Positions 17,971 through 31,139 are shown, numbered from the stretch's first letter. The stretch is 64,000 nucleotides of DNA from Piscinibacter defluvii (GCF_004011805.1 NZ_RCHJ01000003.1:372001-436000); one strand, 5' to 3'. The notes: a model not told the origin generated them from the sequence alone. Made by a program: numbers and translations.

Positions 17971-19221
17971 TTACTTGTTCTTCGCCGCGGCGACGAGCTT
18001 GTCCATGGCCGCAGCCGCGGTCATCTTGTCGTCGTTCCAGAACTGCGAGACCACGTCCTTCATCGCGCCTTCGGCGGCGGAGGGCACCGCCATGCCGTGG
18101 GCGATCGAGGGCACCAGCGCGCCGGCCTTGTCGCTGGCCACGAAGTCGGCCGCCGAGGTCTTGGCGCAGTCGTCGAACTTGTCCAGCTTCATGCCCAGGC
18201 GCACCGGGATCGAGCCCTTGTTCAGGTTGAACACCTCCTGGAACTCGGGCGACATGATGGCCGCGGCCAGGTCCTGCTGGGCCTTCTGGTTGCCGGCGTC
18301 CTTGAGCTGGAACAGCGCGAAGCTGTCGACGTTGTAGGTGAAGGCCTTGGCCGTGCCCGGCGCGGCGACGCAGGCGAAGTCCTTGCCCGGCGCCTTGCCC
18401 GCGGCGATGAACTCGCCCTTGGCCCAGTCGCCCATCAGCTGCATGCCGGCCTCGCCCTTGATCACCATCGCGGTGGCCAGGTTCCAGTCGCGGCCGGGGG
18501 CGTTCTTGTCGGTGTAGCCCTTCACCTTCTTGAAGGTCTCGAGCACCTTCTGCATGGTCGGGCTCTTCAGCGTGCCCGCGTCGAGCTGCACCAGCGCCTT
18601 CTTGTAGAAGTCCGCCCCGCCCACGCCGAGCGCGACGCTCTCGAAGGTGGTGAAGTCCTGCCAGTTCTGCCCGCCATGCGCGACCGGGATCACGCCGGCC
18701 TTCTTCAGCGCTTCCGCGGCGACGAAGAACTCGTCCCAGGTGGTCGGCAGCTTGGCGCCGGCCTTCTGGAACACCGCCGGGTTGGCCCACAGCCAGTTGA
18801 CGCGGTGCACGTTCACCGGCGCGGCGACGTAGTTGCCCTTGTACTTCAGGCCGTCGGCGACGACCTTGGGCAGCAGCTCGTCCCACTTCTCGGCCTTGGC
18901 GACGCTGTCCATGTTGGCCAGCACGCCTTCGCGCGCCCACTCCTGGATCGACGGGCCCTTGATCTGCGCCGCGGCCGGGGCGTTGCCCGAGACCACGCGC
19001 GACTTCAGCACCGTCATGGCCGCGTCACCGCCGCCGCCGGCCACCGCGAAGTCCTTCCACGAGTGGCCCTTCTTCTGCATCGTGGCCTTCAGCTCGGCGG
19101 CGGCCTTGGCCTCGCCGCCGGACGTCCACCAGTGCAGCACCTCCACTTCGCCCGCGTGGGCCAGCGTCGCGCCGAGCAGGCCGGCCGCAGCCAGCGAGAG
19201 GGAAATGCGCTTCATTGCCAT
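17971..19221 (-). CDS. gtsA: Sugar ABC transporter substrate-binding protein (glucose-type, GtsA-like)
   Basis: A 416-residue periplasmic binding protein with a signal peptide (KRISLSLAAAGLLGATLAHA, cleavage near residue 23). The mature start EVEVLHWWTSGGEAKAAAEL and the stretch NVHRVNWLWANPAVFQKAGAK match the glucose/mannose-binding cluster of CUT1 proteins. It would capture a hexose in the periplasm for the GtsBCD membrane complex. GGAG 6 bases before ATG 19221 fixes the start over the internal ATG two codons on. The two-component genes lie upstream on the same strand. Confidence 0.88.
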   Translation of the reverse strand: MAMKRISLSLAAAGLLGATLAHAGEVEVLHWWTSGGEAKAAAELKATMQKKGHSWKDFAVAGGGGDAAMTVLKSRVVSGNAPAAAQIKGPSIQEWAREGVLANMDSVAKAEKWDELLPKVVADGLKYKGNYVAAPVNVHRVNWLWANPAVFQKAGAKLPTTWDEFFVAAEALKKAGVIPVAHGGQNWQDFTTFESVALGVGGADFYKKALVQLDAGTLKSPTMQKVLETFKKVKGYTDKNAPGRDWNLATAMVIKGEAGMQLMGDWAKGEFIAAGKAPGKDFACVAAPGTAKAFTYNVDSFALFQLKDAGNQKAQQDLAAAIMSPEFQEVFNLNKGSIPVRLGMKLDKFDDCAKTSAADFVASDKAGALVPSIAHGMAVPSAAEGAMKDVVSQFWNDDKMTAAAAMDKLVAAAKNK

Positions 19222-19263
19222 GCGTGTCTCCTAGGGAACCAGGGTTGATTTAGAAAACGTTCA

Positions 19264-19305
19264 GCTTGTTGAATCAAGCCGGGGCGAATGTTAAGAAGGC
19301 GTTAA
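19264..19305. promoter_or_regulatory. gtsA upstream region: inverted repeat and GTTAA direct-repeat box
   Basis: The 197-bp gap 19222-19418 contains an inverted repeat GCTTG-N6-CAAGC (19264-19279) and, at 19290-19305, GTTAAGAAGGCGTTAA: two GTTAA units with an 11-bp period, as expected for an OmpR/PhoB-family response regulator site. The same motif, 14 of 16 bases identical, sits before the response regulator gene at 21548-21563. This suggests direct control of gtsABCD by the adjacent two-component system (inference). Confidence 0.55.
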
Positions 19306-19418
19306 AGTTACGGCAAGGTTTCATGCCCAGGGACTTTCCCTAGGCAGTGACAAACCCTCCGCGGCGCACCGGCCCGGGCCATGCTGCGCGAGCCCGGCGT
19401 GCGTGGCGTTGCGGCTGC

Positions 19419-20867
19419 TCAGTTGGAGGACGAACCCGCCAGCGGCAGGCGCAGCAGCACGCGCAGCCCGCGCGGTGCATTGCCTTCGAGGGTCACGCTG
19501 CCGGCGTGGCGCTCGGCGATCTCGCGCACGATGGCCAGGCCGAGGCCGCAACCGTCGCCGGCATTGGTGGCGCGGGCGAAGCGCTGGAACACCCGCTCGC
19601 GATCGGCCGGCGCGATGCCGGGGCCGTCGTCCTCGACCTCGACCTGCGCCTGGCCGGCGAGCGCGCGCACGCGCACCGTGACGTTGGCGCCGCGGCCGGC
19701 GTAGCGCAGCGCGTTGTCGATCAGGTTCACCAGCGCCTCGCGCAGCAGCAGGGCATTGCCGAGCACGAACAACGGGGCACCGACCTGATCCTCGAAACCG
19801 AGGTCGATGCCGGCCTGGCGCGCACGCGGCACCAGCTCGGCGGCAGGCTCGGCTGCCAGCTTCACCAGGTCGACGCGGGCATGCCCCTGGGCGAGCCCCG
19901 ATTCGGGCTCGGCGCGCGCCAGCGTCAGCAGCTGGTTGACCAGGTGGGCGCTGCGCGTGGCGCTGTCGTGCACCCGCTGCAGCCGGGCCTTGAGCGCCGG
20001 GTCGCTGGCCTCGGCCAGCGCCAGCTCGGTCTGGCTCTTCAGGCCGGCCAGCGGGGTGCGCAGCTGGTGTGCCGCGTCGCTGACGAAGCGGCGCTGGCTG
20101 CTGACGCTCTGGTGCACGGTGCCCAGCAGCGTGTTGATCGCCTTGGCCAGCGCGTGGACCTCGCGCGGCGCGGCCTCCAGCTCGAGCGGCGCGAGGTCGT
20201 TCGGCGCGCGGTCCTCCACCAGCGCGCGCATGCGCGCCAGCGGCGCCAGGCCGGCGCGGATGCCGGCCCAGACGATCATCGACATCAGCGCCACCAGCAC
20301 CGACAGCGGCAGCGCGGTGTCCAGCAGGATGCGCCGGGCGAGCTGCTCGCGGCTGGCCCGGCCGCGTGCGATCTGCACCAGCATCAGCTGCGGCTGGTCC
20401 ACCTCGCCGTAGCGAAGGTACTGGGCCGCCACGCGCACCGGCATCTCCTGGCCGGCCTCGGTCATGGTGCCGTTGTAGAAGTAGGGCTGGCCCAGGCGCG
20501 GCGAGGCGATCTCCGGCGGGGGCGGCAGCTTGCGGTTGCCGAGGATGAACTGGCCCGGCGGCGTGCTGACGGTGTAGTAGATGCGGTCGTCGGGGTCGGC
20601 CTCGAGGATGTCCTGCGCGGCGCGCGGGAAGTCGATCAGCAGCCCGTTGCCGATCGGCTTGATCTGGCGTGCGAGCGCCTTGGAGGCGGTGTACTGCGCC
20701 GCATCGATCACCTGATCGGCATAGCGCTGCGCGAGGTTGTAGGTGACGAAGGCGGCCGCGGCCCACAGCACCAGCTGCGGCAGCAGCAGCCACAGCAGCA
20801 GGTGGCGGTGCAGCGAGCGGCTGCCCGGGTGCAGGCCGGGCACGCGCCCCCACCACGAGCGTGTCAT
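19419..20867 (-). CDS. Two-component sensor histidine kinase (TctE-like)
   Basis: A 482-residue membrane sensor kinase. Helix one is residues about 22-44 and helix two about 182-202, bracketing a periplasmic sensor domain of the two-component-sensor-kinase N-terminal type. Then come a HAMP-like linker, a dimerisation/phosphoacceptor domain with H267 in SDAAHQLRTPLAG, and an ATPase domain with N-box NLIDNALRYA, DDGPGIA and GCGLGLAIV. ATG at 20867 overlaps the response-regulator stop (ATGA). Position beside gtsABCD suggests sugar or sugar-acid sensing rather than the tricarboxylate sensing of TctE proper. Confidence 0.88.
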   Translation of the reverse strand: MTRSWWGRVPGLHPGSRSLHRHLLLWLLLPQLVLWAAAAFVTYNLAQRYADQVIDAAQYTASKALARQIKPIGNGLLIDFPRAAQDILEADPDDRIYYTVSTPPGQFILGNRKLPPPPEIASPRLGQPYFYNGTMTEAGQEMPVRVAAQYLRYGEVDQPQLMLVQIARGRASREQLARRILLDTALPLSVLVALMSMIVWAGIRAGLAPLARMRALVEDRAPNDLAPLELEAAPREVHALAKAINTLLGTVHQSVSSQRRFVSDAAHQLRTPLAGLKSQTELALAEASDPALKARLQRVHDSATRSAHLVNQLLTLARAEPESGLAQGHARVDLVKLAAEPAAELVPRARQAGIDLGFEDQVGAPLFVLGNALLLREALVNLIDNALRYAGRGANVTVRVRALAGQAQVEVEDDGPGIAPADRERVFQRFARATNAGDGCGLGLAIVREIAERHAGSVTLEGNAPRGLRVLLRLPLAGSSSN

Positions 20868-21529
20868 TCCGCCTCGAGCAGGTAACCGAGGCCGCGCACG
20901 GTGCGGATCGCCAGCCCGGAGCCTTCCAGCTTGCGGCGCACGCGGTGGATGTAGACCTCGAGCGAGCCGCCGCCGGACTCGCTGCGGTCCACCGCCCAGG
21001 CCTGGTGGACCTGGTCCTTGGTGACCACCTTGTCGCGCTGGGCGAGCAGCAGGTCCAGCAGCATCCACTCGCGCGGCGAGAGCTCGACCGGCGTGCCGCC
21101 GACCGTGACGCGGCGCGCCTCGCGGTCGAACACCAGCCGGCCGGCTTGCAGCGCCGCCGGTGCCGCGCCGCGCGTGCGGCGCAGCAGGGCGCGGATGCGG
21201 GCCTCGAGCTCGGGAAAGTCGAAGGGCTTGGTCAGGTAGTCGTCGGCACCGGCGTTCAGCCCGGCGACGCGGTGCTCCAGGCCGTCGAGCGCGGTCAGCA
21301 CCAGCATGGGCAGGTCGGGCTTGGCGGCGCGCACCCGCTTGAGCACGGTCAGGCCGTCGACCATCGGCAGGCCGAGGTCGAGCACGCCGAGGTCGAAGGG
21401 CTGGCGCAGCAGCAGGTACTCGGCCACCGCGCCGTTGTCGGCCACCTCGACCTCGAAGCCAGCCTGGCGCAATTGGGCCCCCAGCGCGTCGGCCAGCGTG
21501 GCGTCGTCTTCGGCGAGCAGCAGCTTCAT
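20864..21529 (-). CDS. Two-component response regulator, OmpR/PhoB family (TctD-like)
   Basis: A 221-residue regulator: receiver domain with acidic pocket E7/D8/D9, phosphoacceptor D51 (VLDLGLP), T79 and K101 (DYLTKPF), then a winged-helix DNA-binding domain (residues about 125-218, SPREWMLLDLLLAQRDKVVTKDQ and VYIHRVRRKL). It is encoded first in the pair, overlapping its kinase by 4 bp. A GTTAA direct-repeat motif 19-34 bases upstream of its ATG, shared with the gtsA upstream region, suggests autoregulation. Confidence 0.9.
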   Translation of the reverse strand: MKLLLAEDDATLADALGAQLRQAGFEVEVADNGAVAEYLLLRQPFDLGVLDLGLPMVDGLTVLKRVRAAKPDLPMLVLTALDGLEHRVAGLNAGADDYLTKPFDFPELEARIRALLRRTRGAAPAALQAGRLVFDREARRVTVGGTPVELSPREWMLLDLLLAQRDKVVTKDQVHQAWAVDRSESGGGSLEVYIHRVRRKLEGSGLAIRTVRGLGYLLEAE

Positions 21530-21547
21530 CCCGAGAAGCTTAACGGA

Positions 21548-21563
21548 TTAACGCCGTGTTAAC
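21548..21563 (-). promoter_or_regulatory. GTTAA direct-repeat box upstream of the response regulator
   Basis: On the minus strand the sequence reads GTTAACACGGCGTTAA, two GTTAA units at an 11-bp period; a further GTTAA follows at 21544-21540. It matches GTTAAGAAGGCGTTAA upstream of gtsA at 14 of 16 positions. It is the candidate binding site of the adjacent response regulator. Confidence 0.55.
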
Positions 21564-21603
21564 ACCGGGGCATGCCGCGATCGGCCGGTGCGACACTCGC
21601 GGC

Positions 21604-22080
21604 ATGCATCCCCACGCCGCCCTGATCGAGCGCTTCTATGCCGCCTTCGCCCGCCGCGACGCCGAGGGCATGGCCGCCTGCTACCACCCGGAGGTCCGCT
21701 TCAGCGACGAGGTGTTCGACCTGCAGGGGCGCGCCGCCGGCGACATGTGGCGCATGCTGTGCGCCAACGGCCGTGACCTGCGCATCGAGGCCAGCGCCGT
21801 CGCCGCCGACGAGCGCGAAGGCCGGGCCCACTGGGATGCGCACTACACCTTCAGCGCCACCGGGCGCAAGGTGCTCAACCGCATCGACGCGCGCTTCGAG
21901 TTCCGCGACGGCCTGATCGTGCGGCACGTGGACCGTTTCGATTTCTGGGCCTGGTCGCGCCAGGCGCTGGGCGCCCCGGGCTGGCTGCTCGGCTGGACGC
22001 CGCTGCTGCGCGGCAAGGTGCGCGCGCGCGCCGCGCGCAGCCTGGCAGCCTTCCAGGCGGCCGCTGCCAGCCGCGCCTGA
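21604..22080 (+). CDS. NTF2-like / SnoaL-type small protein of unknown function
   Basis: A 158-residue protein with the cystatin-like NTF2/SnoaL fold pattern: N-terminal helix [33 protein letters not shown], a beta-rich middle ([40 protein letters not shown]), and a basic, Ala-rich C-terminal tail. Members include small-molecule isomerases and many uncharacterised proteins; no function can be assigned. ATG at 21604 is preferred to an upstream ORF extension. GACACT at 21592-21597 lies 6 bases before the ATG and no ribosome binding site is seen, so the mRNA may be leaderless. Confidence 0.75.
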   Translation: MHPHAALIERFYAAFARRDAEGMAACYHPEVRFSDEVFDLQGRAAGDMWRMLCANGRDLRIEASAVAADEREGRAHWDAHYTFSATGRKVLNRIDARFEFRDGLIVRHVDRFDFWAWSRQALGAPGWLLGWTPLLRGKVRARAARSLAAFQAAAASRA

Positions 22081-22099
22081 GTGCGGGCCACGCGCCCGC

Positions 22100-23491
<1,392 letters not shown>

Positions 23492-23501
23492 ACAACGGGG
23501 C

Positions 23502-26405
<2,904 letters not shown>

Positions 26406-26437
26406 GGACCTTCCCTGGTGTGCGTTGGCGGCGCCCT

Positions 26438-26818
26438 TCAGGCGCTCTTGAGCAGCTTGTCGTAGGCCGGGCCGTCCATCAGCTGGTCGAACTCGGCCAT
26501 GCCGGCCTCGGAGATGTGGACCTTGAAGAACCAGCCGTTGCCCAGCGGGTCGCTGTTGGCCAGCGACGGGTCGGCACGCAGCGCCTCGTTGACCTCGACG
26601 ATCTCGCCGGTGACCGGCATGAACAGGTCGGCCGCGGCCTTGACCGACTCGACGACGCCGGCCACCTCGCCCTTCTTGAAGGTGCGCCCGACTTCCGGCA
26701 GGTCGACGAAGACCACGTCGCCCAGCGCGTCCTGCGCGTGGTGCGTGATGCCGACGGTGGCGGCTTCGTGGTCCTCGATGTTGATCCACTCGTGGTCGGG
26801 CGTGTACATCGTCGTCAT
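26438..26818 (-). CDS. gcvH: Glycine cleavage system H protein
   Basis: A 126-residue lipoyl carrier protein. The lipoylated residue is K60 in [19 protein letters not shown], and the N-terminus YTPDHEWI is typical of the family. It shuttles the aminomethyl group between P, T and L proteins. It lies 34 bp after gcvT and 32 bp before gcvP, inside the operon. Confidence 0.97.
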   Translation of the reverse strand: MTTMYTPDHEWINIEDHEAATVGITHHAQDALGDVVFVDLPEVGRTFKKGEVAGVVESVKAAADLFMPVTGEIVEVNEALRADPSLANSDPLGNGWFFKVHISEAGMAEFDQLMDGPAYDKLLKSA

Positions 26819-26852
26819 CGGCGTTCTCCTTGTTCGTGGATGGTGGGGCGGC

Positions 26853-27971
26853 TCAGCCGCGGAAGTAGCGGTGGGGCGCGAACGGCATCGCCGTCACGCG
26901 CATCGGTTGCGGCTTGCCGCGCACGTCGGCGTAGACCTCGTGGCTGGCCAGGGCATGGTTGGCGGCCAGGTAGGCCATCGCGATCGGCTTGCCGACGGTG
27001 GGGCCGATGGTGCCGCTGGTGACGTGGCCGAGCTTGTGGCCGTGGGCATCGTGGATCAGCGCGCCTTCGCGCACCGGCATCCTCTCCAGGCCGACCAGGC
27101 CGACGCGCTTGATCGTCGGGCCCGTGGCGAGCTGGCCGTCGATCACCGCGGCGCCGGGGTAGCCGCCGGCGCGCTCCCCGCCGGCGCGGCGCACCTTCTG
27201 GATCGCCCAGGTCAGGCCGGCCTCGACCGGGGTGGTCTTTGCGTCGATGTCGTGGCCGTACAGGCACAGGCCGGCCTCCAGGCGCAGCGTGTCGCGTGCG
27301 CCCAGGCCGGCGGGCTTGACCTCGGGCTGGGCGAGCAGCGCCTTGGCCACCGCCACCGCACCCTCGGCCGGCATCGAGATCTCGTAGCCGTCCTCGCCGG
27401 TGTAGCCGGAACGCGTGGCGAAGCACGGTACGCCCGCGATGCTGGCCTCGCCGCCGGTCATGAAGACGAGCCGGCCGAGCTCCGGCGCCAGGCGCGCCAG
27501 CACCGCCGCGGCCTGCGGGCCCTGCAGCGCGAGCAGCGCGCGCTCGGGCAGGGGCTGCACCGTGCAGCGGTGGCCGATGTTCGTCTGCAGCAGCGCGATG
27601 TCGGCGGCCTTGCAGGCCGCGTTGACGATCAGCAGCCAGTCGCTCGCGCGCCGCGTGATCATCAGGTCGTCGAGGATGCCGCCGGCGGAGTTGGTGAAGA
27701 AGGCATAACGCTGACGTCCGGGGGCCAGCCCGATCACGTCGACTGGCACGAGCGACTCGAGCGCGGCCGCCGCGCCGTCGCCGGCCAGGCGCACCTGGCC
27801 CATGTGGGAGACGTCGAACAGCGCTGCCGCCTCGCGGCCCTGGCGGTGCTCGGCGAGCACGCCGGTCGGGTAGCTCACCGGCATCTCGTAGCCGGCGAAG
27901 GGCACCATCTTGGCGCCGAGCTCGCGGTGCAGGGCGTGCAGCGGGGTCTGGAGCAGGGTCGTGTCGGACAT
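26853..27971 (-). CDS. gcvT: Aminomethyltransferase, glycine cleavage T protein
   Basis: A 372-residue T protein, which transfers the methylene group from GcvH to tetrahydrofolate. Motifs include AALFDVSHMGQVRLAG, GYTGEDGYEI and RDTLRLEAGLCLYGHDID. The start at 27971 follows a strong AGGAGG; the in-frame ATG at 28034 lies just below the riboswitch and is rejected. It is the first gene of gcvT-gcvH-gcvP-sdaA and is preceded by a tandem glycine riboswitch. Confidence 0.97.
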   Translation of the reverse strand: MSDTTLLQTPLHALHRELGAKMVPFAGYEMPVSYPTGVLAEHRQGREAAALFDVSHMGQVRLAGDGAAAALESLVPVDVIGLAPGRQRYAFFTNSAGGILDDLMITRRASDWLLIVNAACKAADIALLQTNIGHRCTVQPLPERALLALQGPQAAAVLARLAPELGRLVFMTGGEASIAGVPCFATRSGYTGEDGYEISMPAEGAVAVAKALLAQPEVKPAGLGARDTLRLEAGLCLYGHDIDAKTTPVEAGLTWAIQKVRRAGGERAGGYPGAAVIDGQLATGPTIKRVGLVGLERMPVREGALIHDAHGHKLGHVTSGTIGPTVGKPIAMAYLAANHALASHEVYADVRGKPQPMRVTAMPFAPHRYFRG

Positions 27972-28044
27972 ATTCGCCTCCTTCGGGCGCATGCTGCGAG
28001 GGCCTCGGGCCGCCGAGGCAGCATGAAGCTGCATCGACGGTGGC

Positions 28045-28258
28045 CCTCCCTGTCCGCTTTACCTGAGAGATTGGCGGCGTCCGGATCCCGGCGCACCGCT
28101 TGCCCCTTCGGTGGGTCCGCTCGCAGGCGGACCTCTCTCCAGTGAGGAACGGCGCGTGTCGCCACGTGCCGCGTGCCAGTCCTTTTGCCTGAGCGTTCGG
28201 CCCACCCTCGCGGACGGACACTGCGCCTTCGGCGGCTCCACGTGGAAGCTCTCTCCTG
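28045..28258 (-). ncRNA. Tandem glycine riboswitch (two gcvT aptamers)
   Basis: On the minus strand two aptamers follow each other. The first runs from about 28258 (CCAGGAGAGAGC) through CCGCCGAAGGCGC to GCTCAGGCAAAAGGACTGG (ending near 28176). The second runs from about 28143 (CTGGAGAGAGGTCC) through CCACCGAAGGGGCAAGC to TCTCTCAGGTAAAGCGGACA (ending near 28050). Each has the glycine aptamer signatures GGAGAG, CCGAAGG and CTCAGG(C/T)AAA. The leader ends about 75 bases before the gcvT start, and in this class glycine binding usually turns expression on. Confidence 0.95.
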
Positions 28259-28287
28259 GCCGCGGCAGTGTAGCAGCCGCGGGCCGG

Positions 28288-28293
28288 GATAAT
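28288..28293 (+). promoter_or_regulatory. -10-like hexamer directly before rlmD (leaderless candidate)
   Basis: GATAAT lies 7 bases before the rlmD ATG. Transcription would start about at the initiator codon, giving a leaderless mRNA, in agreement with the lack of a Shine-Dalgarno sequence. No clear -35 box is seen. Confidence 0.45.
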
Positions 28294-28300
28294 CCGCGCC

Positions 28301-29638
28301 ATGACGGCAGAGGACGAGTGGTTGCAGGTCGAGTCGCTCGACCTGGAAGGGCAGGGCGTGGCGCACGACACGCAGGGCAAGGTGGTGTTCGTCGACGGCG
28401 CGCTGCCGGGCGAGCAGGTGCGGGTGCGCGTCACCAAGCGCAAGAACAGCTGGGAGCGCGCCGAGGTTGTTGAGCGCCGGCACGAGAGCTCGCAGCGCGT
28501 GGTGCCGCGCTGCGCCTGGTTCGGCCACTGCGGCGGCTGCCGCATGCAGCACCTGCACGTGTCCGCGCAGGTGGCGGTGAAGCAGCGCGCGCTGGAGGAT
28601 GCCTTGTGGCACCTCGGCAAGGTCCGGCCCGAGCGGGTGCTGCGGCCGATCGAGGGGCCGGCCTGGGGCTACCGCTACCGCGCCCGGCTGTCGGTGCGCT
28701 GGGTGGCGAAGAAGGGCACGGTGCTGGTGGGCTTCCACGAGCGCCAGTCGAGCTACGTGGCCGACATGCGCAGCTGCGAGGTGCTGCCGCCGCACCTGAG
28801 CGCGCTGCTGCTGCCGCTGCGCGAGCTGATCGGCGCGATGGCGCAGCGCGACCGGCTGCCGCAGATCGAGGTGGCCGTCGGCGACACGGTCACGGCCCTG
28901 GTGCTGCGCCACCTCGAGCCGCTCGGCGCCGACGACCTGGCGCGCCTGCGTGCCTTCGCGGCGGCGCATCGCGTGCAGTGGTGGCTGCAGCCCAAGGGGC
29001 CGGACTCGGTCCATCCGCTGGACGACGACGGCCCGGCACTCGCCTACACGCTGCCCGAGTACGGCATCGCCATGCCGTTTCGGCCGACCGACTTCACTCA
29101 GGTCAATCACCAGGTCAACACCACGCTGGTGTCGCGTGCGCTGCGCCTGCTCGAACCGGGCCCGGGCGAGCGGGTGATCGACTGGTTCTGCGGCCTGGGC
29201 AACTTCACGCTGCCGCTGGCCACGCGCTGCCGCGAGGTGCTGGGCCTGGAGGGCAGCGAGTCGCTGGTCCAGCGCTCGCGCGAGAACGCGGCGCGCAACG
29301 GCCTGGACGCGAAGACCTCGTTCGCGGCCCGCAACCTGTTCGAGCTGACGCCGGACGACCTGAGCGCCTTCGGCTCGGCCGACCGCTGGCTGGTCGACCC
29401 GCCGCGCGAGGGGGCGTTCGCGCTGGCCAAGGCGCTGGCCGACCTGCACGGTGCGCCGCGCGCGGGCTGGGCGCCGCCGCAGCGCATCGTCTACGTCAGC
29501 TGCAACCCGGCCACGCTGGCGCGCGACGCGGGGCTGCTGGTGCACCAGGCGGGTTACCGCTGCACGGCCGCCGGGGCGGTGAACATGTTCCCGCACACCG
29601 CGCACGTCGAAAGCATTGCGGTCTTCGACCGCGCCTAG
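28301..29638 (+). CDS. rlmD: 23S rRNA (uracil-1939-C5)-methyltransferase RlmD
   Basis: A 445-residue SAM-dependent RNA methyltransferase that makes m5U1939 in 23S rRNA. The N-terminal TRAM domain (residues about 5-60) is followed by iron-sulfur cysteines in [16 protein letters not shown] plus MRSCEVLP, a SAM-binding [14 protein letters not shown], and the catalytic Cys in [14 protein letters not shown]. Length matches RlmD. It diverges from the glycine riboswitch leader and is followed 7 bp later by the acyltransferase gene. Confidence 0.95.
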   Translation: MTAEDEWLQVESLDLEGQGVAHDTQGKVVFVDGALPGEQVRVRVTKRKNSWERAEVVERRHESSQRVVPRCAWFGHCGGCRMQHLHVSAQVAVKQRALEDALWHLGKVRPERVLRPIEGPAWGYRYRARLSVRWVAKKGTVLVGFHERQSSYVADMRSCEVLPPHLSALLLPLRELIGAMAQRDRLPQIEVAVGDTVTALVLRHLEPLGADDLARLRAFAAAHRVQWWLQPKGPDSVHPLDDDGPALAYTLPEYGIAMPFRPTDFTQVNHQVNTTLVSRALRLLEPGPGERVIDWFCGLGNFTLPLATRCREVLGLEGSESLVQRSRENAARNGLDAKTSFAARNLFELTPDDLSAFGSADRWLVDPPREGAFALAKALADLHGAPRAGWAPPQRIVYVSCNPATLARDAGLLVHQAGYRCTAAGAVNMFPHTAHVESIAVFDRA

Positions 29639-29645
29639 GGCGGCC

Positions 29646-31076
29646 ATGACGCAGCCAGTGACCCTCCCGCTCTGGCTGTTCGTCCTGCTCGTCGTGCTCG
29701 CCGCGCTCGCGGCGCTGCAGTGGCTGCTGCTGCCCGGGCTGCGCTGGGTGGTGCGGCGCAGCGTGCGGCGGGTGCTGGACGAGATCCAGCTGCGCCTGGC
29801 GATCGAGCTGCCGCCGTTCAAGCTGACGCGCCGCCGCGCGCTGATCGACCGGCTCGAGAGCGACCCGCGCGTGCTGGCGGCCGCCGAGCAGCACGCCCAG
29901 TCCAGCGGCGAGACGACCGACCGGGTGGCGCGCCGTGTGCACGAGTACGCGCAGGAAATCGTGCCGGCCTTCAACGCCTACGTGTACTTCCGGGTCGGCT
30001 ACTGGCTGGCCAAGACATTCGCCCGCTCGATCTACCGCGTGCGCCTCGGCCATGCGGACCAGCAGGCGCTGGCGGCGATCAACCCGAAGTCCACCGTGGT
30101 GTTCGTGATGAACCACCGCAGCAACATGGACTACGTGCTGGTCTCCTTCCTCGCGGCCGAGAAGGTGGCGCTGAGCTACGCGGTGGGGGAATGGGCGCGC
30201 GTCTGGCCGCTGCAGGGACTGATCCGGGCGATGGGCGCGTACTTCGTGCGGCGCAACTCGGGCGACGCGCTGTACCGCATGGTTCTCCAGCGCTACGTTC
30301 AGATGGCCACCGAGGGCGGCGTGCCGCAGGCCATGTACCCGGAAGGCGGATTGAGCGTCGACGGCCGGCTGCGCGAGCCGCGTCTGGGCCTGCTCGACTA
30401 CATGCTCAAGGGCTTCTCGCCCGACGCCGAGCGCGACCTGGTCTTCATTCCGGTGGGCATCAACTACGACCGCGTGATCGAGGACCGCTCGCTGCTGCGC
30501 AAGCTCGACGCCACGCCGGCGCCGGCCAGCCTGTGGCACACGCTGGGGGTGACGACCCGCTTCGTCGCGCGCCAGGCGCTGGGCATGCTGACCGGGCAGC
30601 GCTACCGCTTCGGTTATGCCTGCGTCAACTTCGGCCGGCCGATCTCGATGCGCGACTGGGCACGGGACGAGCGGATCGACTTCCGCACGCTGCCCGACGA
30701 GGCCCGCCGCGCCGCCGTCGCGCAGGTCGGCCGGCGGCTCATGGACGCCATCGGATCGGTGGTGCCGGTGCTGCCGGTGCCGCTGGTCGCGCAGGTGCTG
30801 CTGCGCGAGCCGCGGCGCAGCCTGTCGCCGCTGGAGCTGAAGGCGGCGGTGCATGCGGCGATGCTGGCGGTCGAGCGCGCCGGCGGGCATGTCTACGTGC
30901 CGCGCGGCGACCGCGACTACGCCATCGACGTCGGCCTGCGCATGCTGGCGCTGCGCCGGCTCGTGCTCGAGGAGGACGGCCTGCTGAGGCCGAATCCGGG
31001 CGAGACGCGGGTGCTGGCCTACTACGCGAACTCCATCTCCCACCTGTCGGCGGTGGACGGGGTGTTATCTAGCTGA
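29646..31076 (+). CDS. Glycerophosphate-type acyltransferase (PlsB/PlsC superfamily) with transposon-altered C-terminus
   Basis: A 476-residue protein: one N-terminal membrane helix (LPLWLFVLLVVLAALAALQWLLL), an acyltransferase domain with motif NHRSNMDYVL (HX4D) and MYPEGGLSVDG, and a C-terminal helical region. It probably acylates glycerol-3-phosphate or lysophosphatidate; it is much shorter than E. coli PlsB, so no symbol is given. The last five codons (GVLSS) and the stop come from an inserted element whose left end is at 31060. Without the insertion the frame would run SAVDAKTGPEGPV and stop at a TGA at 32255-32257. The change is confined to the tail and function is probably retained. 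Confidence 0.8.
   Translation: MTQPVTLPLWLFVLLVVLAALAALQWLLLPGLRWVVRRSVRRVLDEIQLRLAIELPPFKLTRRRALIDRLESDPRVLAAAEQHAQSSGETTDRVARRVHEYAQEIVPAFNAYVYFRVGYWLAKTFARSIYRVRLGHADQQALAAINPKSTVVFVMNHRSNMDYVLVSFLAAEKVALSYAVGEWARVWPLQGLIRAMGAYFVRRNSGDALYRMVLQRYVQMATEGGVPQAMYPEGGLSVDGRLREPRLGLLDYMLKGFSPDAERDLVFIPVGINYDRVIEDRSLLRKLDATPAPASLWHTLGVTTRFVARQALGMLTGQRYRFGYACVNFGRPISMRDWARDERIDFRTLPDEARRAAVAQVGRRLMDAIGSVVPVLPVPLVAQVLLREPRRSLSPLELKAAVHAAMLAVERAGGHVYVPRGDRDYAIDVGLRMLALRRLVLEEDGLLRPNPGETRVLAYYANSISHLSAVDGVLSS
31052..31059 (+). repeat. 8-bp target-site duplication, left copy
   Basis: GGTGGACG immediately precedes the left terminal inverted repeat. An identical GGTGGACG follows the right terminal repeat at 32221-32228. 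A direct repeat of the target on both sides is the mark of transpositional insertion. Confidence 0.85.
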
Positions 31077-31085
31077 TGACCCAAA
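31060..31085 (+). repeat. Left terminal inverted repeat (26 bp)
   Basis: Begins GGGTGTTATC and ends GATGACCCAAA. It matches the reverse complement of 32195-32220 at 25 of 26 positions; the only difference is T at the eleventh base here against G in the right copy. It supplies the stop codon of the upstream acyltransferase gene (TGA at 31074-31076). Confidence 0.88.
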
Positions 31086-31124
31086 CCGCCTTCCCGGGGC
31101 GGTCTGAGCCCAGGATTTTGGGCT
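31085..31124 (+). promoter_or_regulatory. Two leader hairpins inside the left end of the element
   Basis: Hairpin one pairs ACCGCC (31085-31090) with GGCGGT (31098-31103). Hairpin two pairs AGCCCA (31107-31112) with TGGGCT (31119-31124). They lie between the left terminal repeat and the first cargo gene. No U-tract follows the second. They may insulate the cargo from acyltransferase read-through or control its translation; no promoter could be picked confidently. Confidence 0.4.
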
Positions 31125-31139
31125 TTGGAGCTGGAATCA

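Noticed and set aside
19326-19344. Hairpin CCCAGGGA / TCCCTAGG as a terminator of the histidine kinase gene
   Set aside because: The stem has a mismatch, there is no following T-run on the minus strand, and it lies 75 bases past the stop, within the gtsA upstream region.
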